In this document: piece by piece, positions 1 to 8,131 of the stretch
Position numbering within the stretch: position 1 is the stretch's first letter
Layout: each line of letters begins with the position of its first letter
NCBI GenBank assembly: GCA_958296105.1
Contig: OY282441.1
Coordinates: 2,191,800 to 2,255,799, forward strand
Length of the DNA: 64,000 bases
Source of the DNA: an uncultured Dehalococcoidia bacterium
Lineage (GTDB): Bacteria > Chloroflexota > Dehalococcoidia > Lucifugimonadales > UBA1123
Reading direction: 5' to 3'
Position numbers and translations under genes: made by a program
Notes under the pieces: generated by a model
What the model saw: the letters and a program-made list of their open reading frames with translations, nothing else
The model's database searches: none
Told to the model about the DNA's origin: nothing

Positions 1-1
1 C

Positions 2-1339
2 AAGCGCCCCGGCGTCGATCCCACATCGCTCGGACTCGCCAGCGTGACGGACTCCATAGAGAAGGTGGACGAGAGGACGCTGAGGCTGGTCTTCCAGAAT
101 CCACGCCCGGACACGCCGTTCCTGATGTCCGAGAACTCGCAGGGTGAGGACGGCCAGATATTCAACGCCGACTACTGGAAGGAGATCACCGGCTACAACG
201 CCGCCGGCGGCGACATCTCCCAGACGGACGACCAAGCCTATCAGAACGCGCCTTCCAGCTGCGGCTCGATGAAGTTCGTCTCGCAGGTGCCGGGCCAGAA
301 GTTCGTGCTGGAGCGATTCGACGACTACTTCTACCAGCCCGCCAACGGCTACCCCGAAGACCGCAGACCGAAGTTCCGCCAGTACGTCACGGAGGTCGTC
401 CCCGAATCCGCAACGCGCATCGCCGCGCTTCAGGCGGGACAGGCGGACATGATCGAAGCCAACGTGTTCATGCTCGAAGACATCGAGGGCGCGGGCGGGC
501 AGGTCGTCTATCAGCCCGAAGCCGCGTACTCGTGGATCGTGTACGTGGACTGCTGGGACCCCGAGCTCTGGTGCTACGACAAGAGGGTGCGCCAAGCGCT
601 CGAATACGCCATCGACAAAGAGGCGATCATAGACAGCCTGTACAACCGCGAAATGGCGGAGCCAAGGGGCTGGCAGCATGTCACGCCAAGCACCATCGGG
701 TACAGAGAAGGCGTGGCAGACCCTCGCCCCTACGATCTCGAGATGGCTAAGCAGCTTCTGGAAGAGGCGGGGCACCCCAACGGCGAGGGCATACCGCCGT
801 TCGAGATATGGACGTGGGAAGCCGGAGACCTCCCGCTTCAGCCGCAGCTGGCTGAGGTGTTCGGCCAAACGTGGCGCTCCGATCTGGGGCTGGACGTGAC
901 CGTGAGAGCCGGAGACGCCACCTCCGTTCGCCAGCAGTGGAACGAGCGCAAGCTGCCCGGCAACGTGCTGGTTCGCACCAACGAGACGCGCTGGAACGGC
1001 CTGAGCATAACGCGCGGCATGTACACCTACGCCGCAGGACAGAAGCCGTGGCGCATCTGCGACCCCGAATGGGTCTCGGACGCGCACCCGGCTGGCGATC
1101 CGGTCTGCCAGCGACTGAATGACCTCGTCACCGATAAGCTGGTGAACGAAGTCACGGTGGACGCTTGGGAGCGCAACTTCCCAGAGGTGTACAGCCAGCT
1201 TCGAGAGGAGAACCACGCATTCACCCCGTTCTTCGTCAACCTGCCTTGGGGCATGGGTCCGAAGATCGAGCCGGGCAGCTGGAAGCCGTGGCCTGTGGTC
1301 ACGTACAACACCGCCATGTGGACAATCGAATTCAAGTAG
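2..1339 (+). CDS. ABC transporter solute-binding protein, family 5 (C-terminal part)
   Basis: Extracytoplasmic binding protein of a peptide/nickel/opine-type importer, which would deliver its ligand to the two permeases encoded downstream. The reading frame is open from the first bases of the window, so the N-terminus, signal peptide and true start lie upstream; a GTG at 44 is only the first start-like codon inside. The visible 446 residues show the usual family-5 C-terminal features: a segment on residue loss and TRIAALQAGQAD near the middle, a VRQALEYAIDKE-like helix, then a long aromatic-rich C-terminal lobe. Family assignment is firm because it heads a complete permease/permease/ATPase/ATPase set; the substrate cannot be read from sequence. 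Confidence 0.88.
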   Translation, partial: KRPGVDPTSLGLASVTDSIEKVDERTLRLVFQNPRPDTPFLMSENSQGEDGQIFNADYWKEITGYNAAGGDISQTDDQAYQNAPSSCGSMKFVSQVPGQKFVLERFDDYFYQPANGYPEDRRPKFRQYVTEVVPESATRIAALQAGQADMIEANVFMLEDIEGAGGQVVYQPEAAYSWIVYVDCWDPELWCYDKRVRQALEYAIDKEAIIDSLYNREMAEPRGWQHVTPSTIGYREGVADPRPYDLEMAKQLLEEAGHPNGEGIPPFEIWTWEAGDLPLQPQLAEVFGQTWRSDLGLDVTVRAGDATSVRQQWNERKLPGNVLVRTNETRWNGLSITRGMYTYAAGQKPWRICDPEWVSDAHPAGDPVCQRLNDLVTDKLVNEVTVDAWERNFPEVYSQLREENHAFTPFFVNLPWGMGPKIEPGSWKPWPVVTYNTAMWTIEFK

Positions 1340-1591
1340 TCAGCCAGTGGCTGGCGGCGGCGCGGCGGGTTGCCGCTGATTGGTCGCGGGGGCGATTCGT
1401 GAATCGACCGCCCCCGCGTGGGATGCGCCCCCGCCGTGGCAGGCGTCGGACCTTCTGGCAGGCAAGCCTGCGCGGGAGCGCGGGTTTCGCCCCACACTTG
1501 GCATCGTCACGACATCCCATCGAGCGCGCCCCCATTCGAGCCTATCGAGTCGCAGAGCATCTCTGAGTAGCCAACAGACGCGGGCAGTTCC

Positions 1592-2521
1592 ATGACACGT
1601 TACATTCTGAGGAAAGTAGCCGAGGCGATAGTCACGCTTTTGGGCTTGAGCCTCGTGGTGTTCTCCGCCGTCCATATGACGGGCGATCCGGCGCGGCTGC
1701 TCCTGCCTGTGCGAATCGACGCCTCCGAAGAGGTGTACGAGCAGCTGAAGGAGGAGCTTGGGCTGAACCGCCCCTTCATGGTGCAGTACTACACCTTCAT
1801 GCGCGATCTGCTGACGAAGGGAGACTTCGGAAGATCCGTCCGCAGCCAGAAGGAGGCGCGCCATCTGTTGGTGGAGCGCATCCCCGCCACGCTCCAGCTC
1901 GCGGCGGCGGGGCTGTTCCTGTCGTTCATCATCGGGGTGCCTGCGGGCATACTGTCCGCTGTGAAGCGCGACTCGATAGCGGACAAGATCGGCAAGGCCG
2001 TCGCCATATTCGGCTTGGCAGCGCCGCAGTTCTGGGTGGCGATCATGGTCGTCATCCTGTTTGGCGCGTATCTGCAATGGCTCCCCGTGTACGGCGCGGG
2101 GGGCATCCGCAACCTCATCTTGCCCGCCATCGTACTCGCGCTCGGCCCGCTCGCCGCCATGATGCGGCTGGGGCGGTCCAGTATGCTGGACATCTTGGAC
2201 AGCGAGTTCGTCAAGTTCGCCAGAGTCAAGGGGATGCGCGAGAGCATCGTCATCTGGAAGCACGCCGCCCGAAACGCGGTGATCCCGCTCATGACGTTCG
2301 GAGGGCTGACGCTCGCCGGGCTTCTGAACGGCTCCATCGTGGTCGAGCAGGTGTTCGCGTGGCCCGGGCTTGGACGCATGATGATAGAGGGCGTCACCCA
2401 GAGGGATATGCCGCTCGTGCAGGCTACGGTGCTGGTGTCTGGCTTCTTCTACGTGTTCACCGCGCTGGTGGTGGACATACTCTACGGCTTCGCCGATCCG
2501 AGAATAAGAGACGCGAATTAA
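1592..2521 (+). CDS. ABC transporter permease, DppB/OppB type
   Basis: Inner-membrane permease of the peptide/nickel importer family (309 residues, normal length). The N-terminus begins MTRYILRKV followed directly by a first membrane helix, the typical DppB start, and the C-terminal half has the EAA-loop region and further helices ending in the family-typical LYGFADPRIR. It follows the binding protein after a 252-bp gap in which I see no gene. It pairs with the next permease to form the channel. The ATG at 1592 has only a weak ribosome site, but it is the start that fits the family N-terminus. Confidence 0.93.
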   Translation: MTRYILRKVAEAIVTLLGLSLVVFSAVHMTGDPARLLLPVRIDASEEVYEQLKEELGLNRPFMVQYYTFMRDLLTKGDFGRSVRSQKEARHLLVERIPATLQLAAAGLFLSFIIGVPAGILSAVKRDSIADKIGKAVAIFGLAAPQFWVAIMVVILFGAYLQWLPVYGAGGIRNLILPAIVLALGPLAAMMRLGRSSMLDILDSEFVKFARVKGMRESIVIWKHAARNAVIPLMTFGGLTLAGLLNGSIVVEQVFAWPGLGRMMIEGVTQRDMPLVQATVLVSGFFYVFTALVVDILYGFADPRIRDAN

Positions 2522-2677
2522 GACTTTCACACTCACCGCCCCCCTCCCCATCGCGGGAGCGGCGGCAAATTGTCAAGATCAGGATTCTAGGAATTCAGTG
2601 GATGGGCGGCGGAGTGGTTCACCAACCGCCCCGCCAAGCGCCATCCTGCCGGAACATCGCTCCAGACAGGGTTCGAG

Positions 2678-3556
2678 ATGACGACGCTTACAGGCGAGAG
2701 CGGACAGGCGAATAGACTTTCGGCGTTCATGGAGTCGGCGAGGGAGCTTCGGGTTCCATGGACACCGGCCATCGTGATCGTGGTCTTGGTATTCTTGGCG
2801 ATCTTCGCCCCTGTTCTCGCGCCCAATGATCCGAGAGAGACGGACCTGCTCAACGCCAGAACGCCGCCCTTTCAGACCTTGTCCAGCCCATTGGGGACGG
2901 ACTTCGTGGGAAGGGACGTACTCAGCAGGCTGATATACGGCGCGCGCACGTCCGCTTTCATCAGCATGTTCGCGCTCGCCGCCGGCGTCGTCGTGGGAAC
3001 GGTGCTGGGCCTGACCTCAGGCTACGCGGGCAGGTGGGTCGACACCATCATCATGCGGATAGCGGACGCCACGATGGGCTTCCCCTCGATTCTGCTGGCT
3101 ATGATCATAGTGGCGATACTCGGGCAGGGCTTGATGCCCATCATCGTAGCGGTGGCGGTATCCACTTGGCCGCGCATCGCTCGGATGATCCGCGGAGAGG
3201 TGCTGTCCGTCAAAGACCAGGACTTCGTGACCCTCGCCAAGATCGCAGGGGTGTCGCCCGCCGTGATCGTGTGGCGGCACGTGTTCCCGAACGTGCTGAA
3301 CACGCTCATGGTCATAACCAGCCTGTCGGTCGCGGGCGTCATCCTCACCGAGGCGTCGCTCAGCTTCTTGGGGCTTGGCCTCCCGCCGGGCGATCCGGCG
3401 TGGGGAATCATGGTCGCCGAGGGCCGCGTGAGCCTGCTCAAGACGTGGTGGATATCCCTGTTCCCCGGCGTGATCATCACCGTGGTAGTCATGGCGTTCA
3501 ACTTCTTTGGAGACTGGCTGCGCGACTCGCTCGATCCCAAGCTGCGGCGGGTGTAG
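2678..3556 (+). CDS. ABC transporter permease, DppC/OppC type
   Basis: Second permease subunit (292 residues). It has the DppC hallmarks: a short cytoplasmic N-terminus, one helix (about residues 27-48), a periplasmic stretch containing the PLGTDFVGRDVLSRLIYG motif, then five helices with the EAA-like loop, and an ending in DSLDPKLRRV. It lies 156 bp after the DppB-like gene and 23 bp before the first ATPase gene, consistent with one operon. The 2522-2677 gap holds a short GC-rich inverted repeat (about 2533-2562) but no gene. Confidence 0.93.
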   Translation: MTTLTGESGQANRLSAFMESARELRVPWTPAIVIVVLVFLAIFAPVLAPNDPRETDLLNARTPPFQTLSSPLGTDFVGRDVLSRLIYGARTSAFISMFALAAGVVVGTVLGLTSGYAGRWVDTIIMRIADATMGFPSILLAMIIVAILGQGLMPIIVAVAVSTWPRIARMIRGEVLSVKDQDFVTLAKIAGVSPAVIVWRHVFPNVLNTLMVITSLSVAGVILTEASLSFLGLGLPPGDPAWGIMVAEGRVSLLKTWWISLFPGVIITVVVMAFNFFGDWLRDSLDPKLRRV

Positions 3557-3579
3557 CGAGAGGATAACGAGGAATCGAA

Positions 3580-4560
3580 TTGAACCACGACGTTCTTCTG
3601 GAAGTCGAAGACCTGCGCACCCACTTCTTCACCCGAACGGGCGTTGTGAAGGCGGTGGATGGCGTCTCGTTCACACTGGACAGGGGCGAGACTCTGGGCA
3701 TAGTGGGCGAATCGGGGTCTGGCAAGAGCATGACCGCCCTGTCGCTGATGCGCCTGGTGCCCGAACCGGGCGGCAGAATAGTCAGCGGACGCATCATGTT
3801 CGACGGCGAAGACCTGCTGCTCAAAGACTCCAGCGAGATGTCCGTCATCAGGGGGCGCGAGATCTGCATGATCCTCCAGGACCCCATGACCTCGCTCAAC
3901 CCGGTTCTGTCCATCGGAAACCAGCTCATGGAGACGTATCGCTCGGACGAGCGTCACTCCTCCAGAGACCTTTGGGAGCGTGGAGTCGATCTGCTGAGAA
4001 AGGTGCGGATTCCCGCGCCCGAAATCAGGATGCGCGCCTTCCCGCACCAGATGAGCGGCGGGATGCGCCAGCGCGTGGTGGGCGCGATAGCCATTTCGCG
4101 TATGCCCAGCCTGATAATCGCCGACGAGCCGACCACATCGCTGGACGCCACGATACAGCTTCAGTACCTGCGCCTGCTGAAGGACATACAGAAGGAGACT
4201 GGCGCGGCGATCATATTCATCACCCACGACTTCGGAATAGTCGCCAGAATGTGCGACCGCGTGGCAGTGATGTACGCGGGCAGGATAGTCGAGAACGCGG
4301 ACGTGTCGGAGCTGTTCTACAATCCACAGCACCCCTACACTGAGGCGCTGCTGGGATCGGTCCCCGATTTGGAGCAGGACGTGGAGTGGCTGACTTCGAT
4401 AGCCGGACAGCCGCCCAATCTGGACGACATGCCCCCCGGATGCAGCTTCGAGCCGCGCTGCCCGTATGCGTTCGGAAGATGCGTCGAGGAGTACCCGCGC
4501 GAGTTCCTTGTCGCGCAGCGACACCGCGCCAGCTGCTGGAGGCTCGATGACACAGGTTGA
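3580..4560 (+). CDS. ABC transporter ATP-binding protein, DppD/OppD type
   Basis: First of two cytoplasmic ATPases of the peptide-type importer (326 residues). Walker A GESGSGKS lies at residues 43-50; the ABC signature (MSGGMRQRV) and Walker B (SLIIADEPTTSLD) follow, with the switch histidine in FITHDFG. The C-terminus carries the oligopeptide/dipeptide extension, including a CSFEPRCPYAF segment with spaced cysteines. The start is TTG at 3580, supported by a purine-rich site (GAGGA) just upstream and by the family N-terminus. Confidence 0.93.
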   Translation: MNHDVLLEVEDLRTHFFTRTGVVKAVDGVSFTLDRGETLGIVGESGSGKSMTALSLMRLVPEPGGRIVSGRIMFDGEDLLLKDSSEMSVIRGREICMILQDPMTSLNPVLSIGNQLMETYRSDERHSSRDLWERGVDLLRKVRIPAPEIRMRAFPHQMSGGMRQRVVGAIAISRMPSLIIADEPTTSLDATIQLQYLRLLKDIQKETGAAIIFITHDFGIVARMCDRVAVMYAGRIVENADVSELFYNPQHPYTEALLGSVPDLEQDVEWLTSIAGQPPNLDDMPPGCSFEPRCPYAFGRCVEEYPREFLVAQRHRASCWRLDDTG

Positions 4561-5563
4561 GAGACACGAAGAATCGGCTGCCGCCGAGCCGCTGATCGTC
4601 GCCGAGAACGTCAAGAAGCACTTCAGCGTTACGCGCGGGCTGGTGTTCCGACAGACCGTCGGGCAGGTGCGCGCGGTCGATGGAGTCTCGTTCAGCGTCC
4701 CGCAGGGGCAGACGTACAGCCTCGTGGGAGAGTCGGGATGCGGCAAGACCACCACCGCGAAGGTCGTTCTGCTTGTCGAGTCGCTCACGTCCGGCACGCT
4801 GCGCTTCGAGGGGCGCGACGTCAGCGCGTTCACGCCCGACCAGCTGACGGAGTATCGCGCTTCGGTGCAGGCAGTCTTTCAAGACCCTTGGAGCTCTCTC
4901 AACCCGCGCCTCAAAGTGGAGTCGATAATAGCCGAGCCGCTGACGGCGCACCGCCGCCTGACGAAGGCGGAGTTGAGAGAACAGGTGCTGTCGCTGCTGG
5001 AGGAGGTCGGTCTCCACCCCAGCCACGCCTACCGATACCCGCACGAGTTCAGCGGCGGCCAGAGACAGCGGATAGCCATAGCGCGGGCGCTGGCGCTGCG
5101 TCCCAAGCTCATCGTCTTGGATGAGCCGGTCTCGGCGCTGGACGTGTCCATCAGGGCGCAGATTATGAACCTGCTCAAGCAGCTTCAGATAGAATACAAC
5201 CTGAGCTACCTGCTCATCGCGCACCAGCTGGCAACGGTGCGCTACATGAGCCACAAGATCGGGGTGATGTACTTAGGCAAGATCGTCGAAGAGGCGGACT
5301 CCCATGACCTGTTCGACAACCCGCGCCACCCGTACACGCGGGCGCTCATCTCCGCTTCGCTGTCGTCCCGCCCCGGCGTCGAGCGCGAGGAGATCGTGCT
5401 GACAGGAGAGGTTCCCTCCCCGATAGACCCACCGAGCGGGTGCGCGTTCCACCCGCGCTGTCCATCCGTCTTCGAACCCTGCGCAGACGAGACGCCGGTC
5501 ATAGAGTCGATCGCCGAAGGTCACATAGTCTCGTGCCACCTGTACCAGCAGGGCGGCAGATAG
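4547..5563 (+). CDS. ABC transporter ATP-binding protein, DppF/OppF type
   Basis: Second ATPase of the importer (338 residues from this start). Walker A is GESGCGKT, the signature is FSGGQRQRI and Walker B is LIVLDEPVSALD; the C-terminal extension again has a CAFHPRCPSVF-type segment. An in-frame frame extends back to 4466, but ATG 4547 is preferred because GGAGG sits at 4538-4542 and the protein then starts at the normal place. That makes a 14-bp overlap with the DppD-like gene, so translation of the two ATPases is probably coupled. Last gene of the operon; 268 bp without a recognised feature follow. Confidence 0.93.
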   Translation: MTQVERHEESAAAEPLIVAENVKKHFSVTRGLVFRQTVGQVRAVDGVSFSVPQGQTYSLVGESGCGKTTTAKVVLLVESLTSGTLRFEGRDVSAFTPDQLTEYRASVQAVFQDPWSSLNPRLKVESIIAEPLTAHRRLTKAELREQVLSLLEEVGLHPSHAYRYPHEFSGGQRQRIAIARALALRPKLIVLDEPVSALDVSIRAQIMNLLKQLQIEYNLSYLLIAHQLATVRYMSHKIGVMYLGKIVEEADSHDLFDNPRHPYTRALISASLSSRPGVEREEIVLTGEVPSPIDPPSGCAFHPRCPSVFEPCADETPVIESIAEGHIVSCHLYQQGGR

Positions 5564-5831
5564 CCCGCTTTCTCGCCCGCGCCTGTCAGAATGGGCGTGG
5601 TCCAGCCATCGAGCAGAGCGGCATCGCCCCGAAGACGATGGACGAATGCGCCTTCACCCATCGCTCACGGTTCCTTGTCGAGTGTGTCATGTCCAATCCG
5701 CGCTCGCTTTCAGCGTTGCCGTCACGGATATAGACCCTCGCCTTGCGCCGGAACGCGACTGTGGGATGGCGATGATGCCTGACTGGGACGGGTGAGCTTG
5801 CTCCAAGAGAAAGAAGACGCGGAAAAATTGC

Positions 5832-7454
5832 TTACTGCCCACCTCGCACCTTCCTGAGCCGCAGGGCTGTCAGACAGCAAGCCAGCGCGATCAGCGCCCC
5901 GGCCAGTCCGCCGCCGAGCGCTGCCCATACGGGGCTGATCTCCAAGCCGTAGGGTCTTGGAGACTCGGCGCGCGTCTCGGCAGTCTCCGGCGGAATCTGA
6001 AGCGTCTCTAGGAATTCGATCAGCGCGGCTCGATCCTGCTGGGGCAGGGCGGCGAACGAGTCGCGGCTTGGCTGAGCCTCTCCGCCGTGCGCGAGGATGG
6101 CTTCGGATATGAGAGTCGCGCGCCCGTTGTGCAGGAAAGGCGGCTCGCTGGCGAATCCCCACAGCTTGCGCGTCAGCCACTCGTCGGTTGGCACGCCCTC
6201 CTCCTCCAGCGCCTCGTTGTCGAGTACGTCTCCCATCCTGTGCCGCTTGAAGTCGGTGAACACGGGAACCATGATCGCGCCGTCCGCCCCCCTTCTCAGC
6301 CCGCCGTCGTTCAGGCTCGTCAGATCGACGGTGTAGGGGTCGTCCACCTCGAACGCTTGCAGCTTGCCCGCTGGGTTGAACGGGTTAGGCTCGCTGAACA
6401 GCGGCGAGTTCAGGGGCAGCTCCGGGACGTGGCAAGTCGCGCATCCGAGCGATGAGAACAGCGCCTGTCCTCTCTGCGCGGCTTCACGGTTGGCATCGCG
6501 CTGCGGGCGAGCCGCAGCTGGCGCGGGCAGTGTGGCTTGAAACAGCACGAGCGCGGTCACGTCCCCGCGTGAAAGCTCGTCCGCGATGCCGTCTCCGTCT
6601 CGGTCGACCGTATCCCCGAAGCGCTCGGACGCCTGCATCCCGAAGTGCTGGTTCATGGCTTTGACCGCGAACTCCCTGAGCGAGATTATGGTGCCTTTCT
6701 GCATGAACGGACGGATCACGAGATCGGCCTCGATGCCCTCGACCTCGTCGCTGTTCAGCGTGCCGTCGGGGTGAGCCGTGAGCCGCCCGAAGTCTATTCC
6801 CTTCGTGGTCAGCTCGGCTGTCACCGGTGCGCCGCTCTGCCGCGCTTCCCTTCTCGCGCCGTCTCTGATGGCGTGGAGATCCGCAGTCATCTCTCGCGCC
6901 AGAAGCTCGACGTATCCGGATCCGAACAGGCTGACGGAAGTCCTCTCGTTGCCGACTGTCCTGAGAGTGTGGCGTTCGAGACCGTCGCCCTCCCCGCCGT
7001 CGAAGTTCACGAATTCGAGACGGTCTGCCAGCACGAACACGTTTGTGGCGTTGTCGCCCCCGCCGCCGAGACGCGGGATCGTGTGGCAGCTGGAGCATGA
7101 GTTGGCATCAGGCCCCGAGATGCGGTTGAAGTTGTCTGGAAACGTTCGCGGCGCGCGGAAGTTGTTGGGGCTGACATCCGTGGTTTCCGGGCGTCCGGCG
7201 CCGTCCAGCGTGTTGAAAGACGCCGTGAAGAGGCGTTCGCCCCGCGCCAGTATCTGATCGAGCGTGAGAGCGTCGCCGTCTATCTCAGCCTGACTGGTGT
7301 GGATGCCCAGCGCGCCAGCTTCGCCGATGACGTTTCCGGGCGCTGTGCCGTCGCTCGTATCCGCGCAAGCGGCAAAGCCGAGAGCGGCGACGGCGAGCGC
7401 AACGGCGGCGAATGTCCGAGTAATCCCCAGTATCTTGGCAGAGTTCGCCCACAA
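5832..7454 (-). CDS. Di-heme c-type cytochrome oxidoreductase (DUF1111-like), membrane-anchored
   Basis: Exported electron-transfer protein of the di-heme oxidoreductase / cytochrome c peroxidase-like group (540 residues). Two haem c sites are visible: CSSCH at residues 120-124 and CATCH near 337-341. The N-terminus has a hydrophobic signal region ending in GFAAC around residue 30, which could be a lipoprotein site although the lipobox is poor. A second hydrophobic helix at about residues 508-530 followed by basic residues suggests C-terminal membrane anchoring. The start appears to be TTG at 7454. Its redox partner is unknown; nothing nearby suggests one. Confidence 0.85.
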   Translation of the reverse strand: MWANSAKILGITRTFAAVALAVAALGFAACADTSDGTAPGNVIGEAGALGIHTSQAEIDGDALTLDQILARGERLFTASFNTLDGAGRPETTDVSPNNFRAPRTFPDNFNRISGPDANSCSSCHTIPRLGGGGDNATNVFVLADRLEFVNFDGGEGDGLERHTLRTVGNERTSVSLFGSGYVELLAREMTADLHAIRDGARREARQSGAPVTAELTTKGIDFGRLTAHPDGTLNSDEVEGIEADLVIRPFMQKGTIISLREFAVKAMNQHFGMQASERFGDTVDRDGDGIADELSRGDVTALVLFQATLPAPAAARPQRDANREAAQRGQALFSSLGCATCHVPELPLNSPLFSEPNPFNPAGKLQAFEVDDPYTVDLTSLNDGGLRRGADGAIMVPVFTDFKRHRMGDVLDNEALEEEGVPTDEWLTRKLWGFASEPPFLHNGRATLISEAILAHGGEAQPSRDSFAALPQQDRAALIEFLETLQIPPETAETRAESPRPYGLEISPVWAALGGGLAGALIALACCLTALRLRKVRGGQ

Positions 7455-7516
7455 TTCCCGTTACGCTCCCGCCCAGTCCGTTCGGACAGAATCTGTCAGA
7501 TGAGCGCCGCTCGCGC

Positions 7517-7768
7517 TCATAGTTTGCCAGTCCTCGCCAGCCAGCCGAAGTGCAGCGCCAGCGCCACGGAAAGCCCCAGCAGAACGCCGATGGGAACGAA
7601 CAGGATGCTAAGCCCCAAAGCCCACATCAAGACCACCGGGTCGAACGCCCCGCTGTCGCTCCCTCGCTCGGTCAGGTAGTTCAGCCGATTCTGATACACG
7701 AAGACGATAGTAGCCAAGCCGCCTATGAACGCGCACAGAAAATACAGCCTTCTAATTGTGAATTTCAT
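7517..7768 (-). CDS. Small membrane protein, function unknown
   Basis: An 83-residue protein starting MKFTIRRLYF with two predicted membrane helices (about residues 8-26 and 45-72) separated by a short polar loop; the C-terminus is basic. The frame runs further upstream to 8116, but that extension reads as arginine-rich out-of-frame translation of the MFS remnant, so the ATG at 7768 is chosen. I do not recognise the family. It overlaps the end of the decayed transporter by 17 bp, and could be a small gene exposed by that decay. Confidence 0.5.
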   Translation of the reverse strand: MKFTIRRLYFLCAFIGGLATIVFVYQNRLNYLTERGSDSGAFDPVVLMWALGLSILFVPIGVLLGLSVALALHFGWLARTGKL

Positions 7769-8064
7769 CTTCTGTCCACAGCCCCTGCGGTTCGCGCCTG
7801 CCGCGCGCGGGCAGCGCCGGTTTTCTCGATACTCCGTACAGGACGCCCGCCGTCGCAAGCGCGGCGGCGAACGGCGGGCGCGTATGAACCCGTCTCGTCG
7901 AAGACCCATCCCGCGAACCACGGCGCGGCGAACGTGCCAATCGTATCGAACGCCCTTATGATACCAGTAATCGCGCCGTAGCTGCGCCTTCGGGTTGAAG
8001 AACACGGCTGCGCCATGATCCCGCCTGAGATGAGCGCCAGCAGAGTCGCGCCCAGCAGAACGAT
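7752..8064 (-). pseudogene. MFS transporter, C-terminal remnant, frameshifted
   Basis: Reading the minus strand from 8064 gives a membrane-helix-like stretch (IVLLGATLLALISGG), then GAITGIIRAFDTIGTFAAPW and the loop FAGWVFDETGSYAPA, which closely resembles helices 10-11 of major facilitator transporters. The frame then breaks near 7865, and the next part of a helix (FAAALATAGVLYGVSRKP) continues in another frame to a stop at 7752. No frame covers the region intact and there is no N-terminal part, so it is a broken gene or a sequencing frameshift in a fragment. Confidence 0.6.
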
Positions 8065-8131
8065 ACACCGCTCCTAGTCTCGTTCGCATGTTTGGAGACG
8101 CCGGCATCGGGGTCATGCCCTTTGGACGCGG

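Noticed and set aside
3022-4833. A 603-codon minus-strand frame across dppC-dppF
   Set aside because: It spans three well-supported genes of the other strand and joins unrelated shadow segments.
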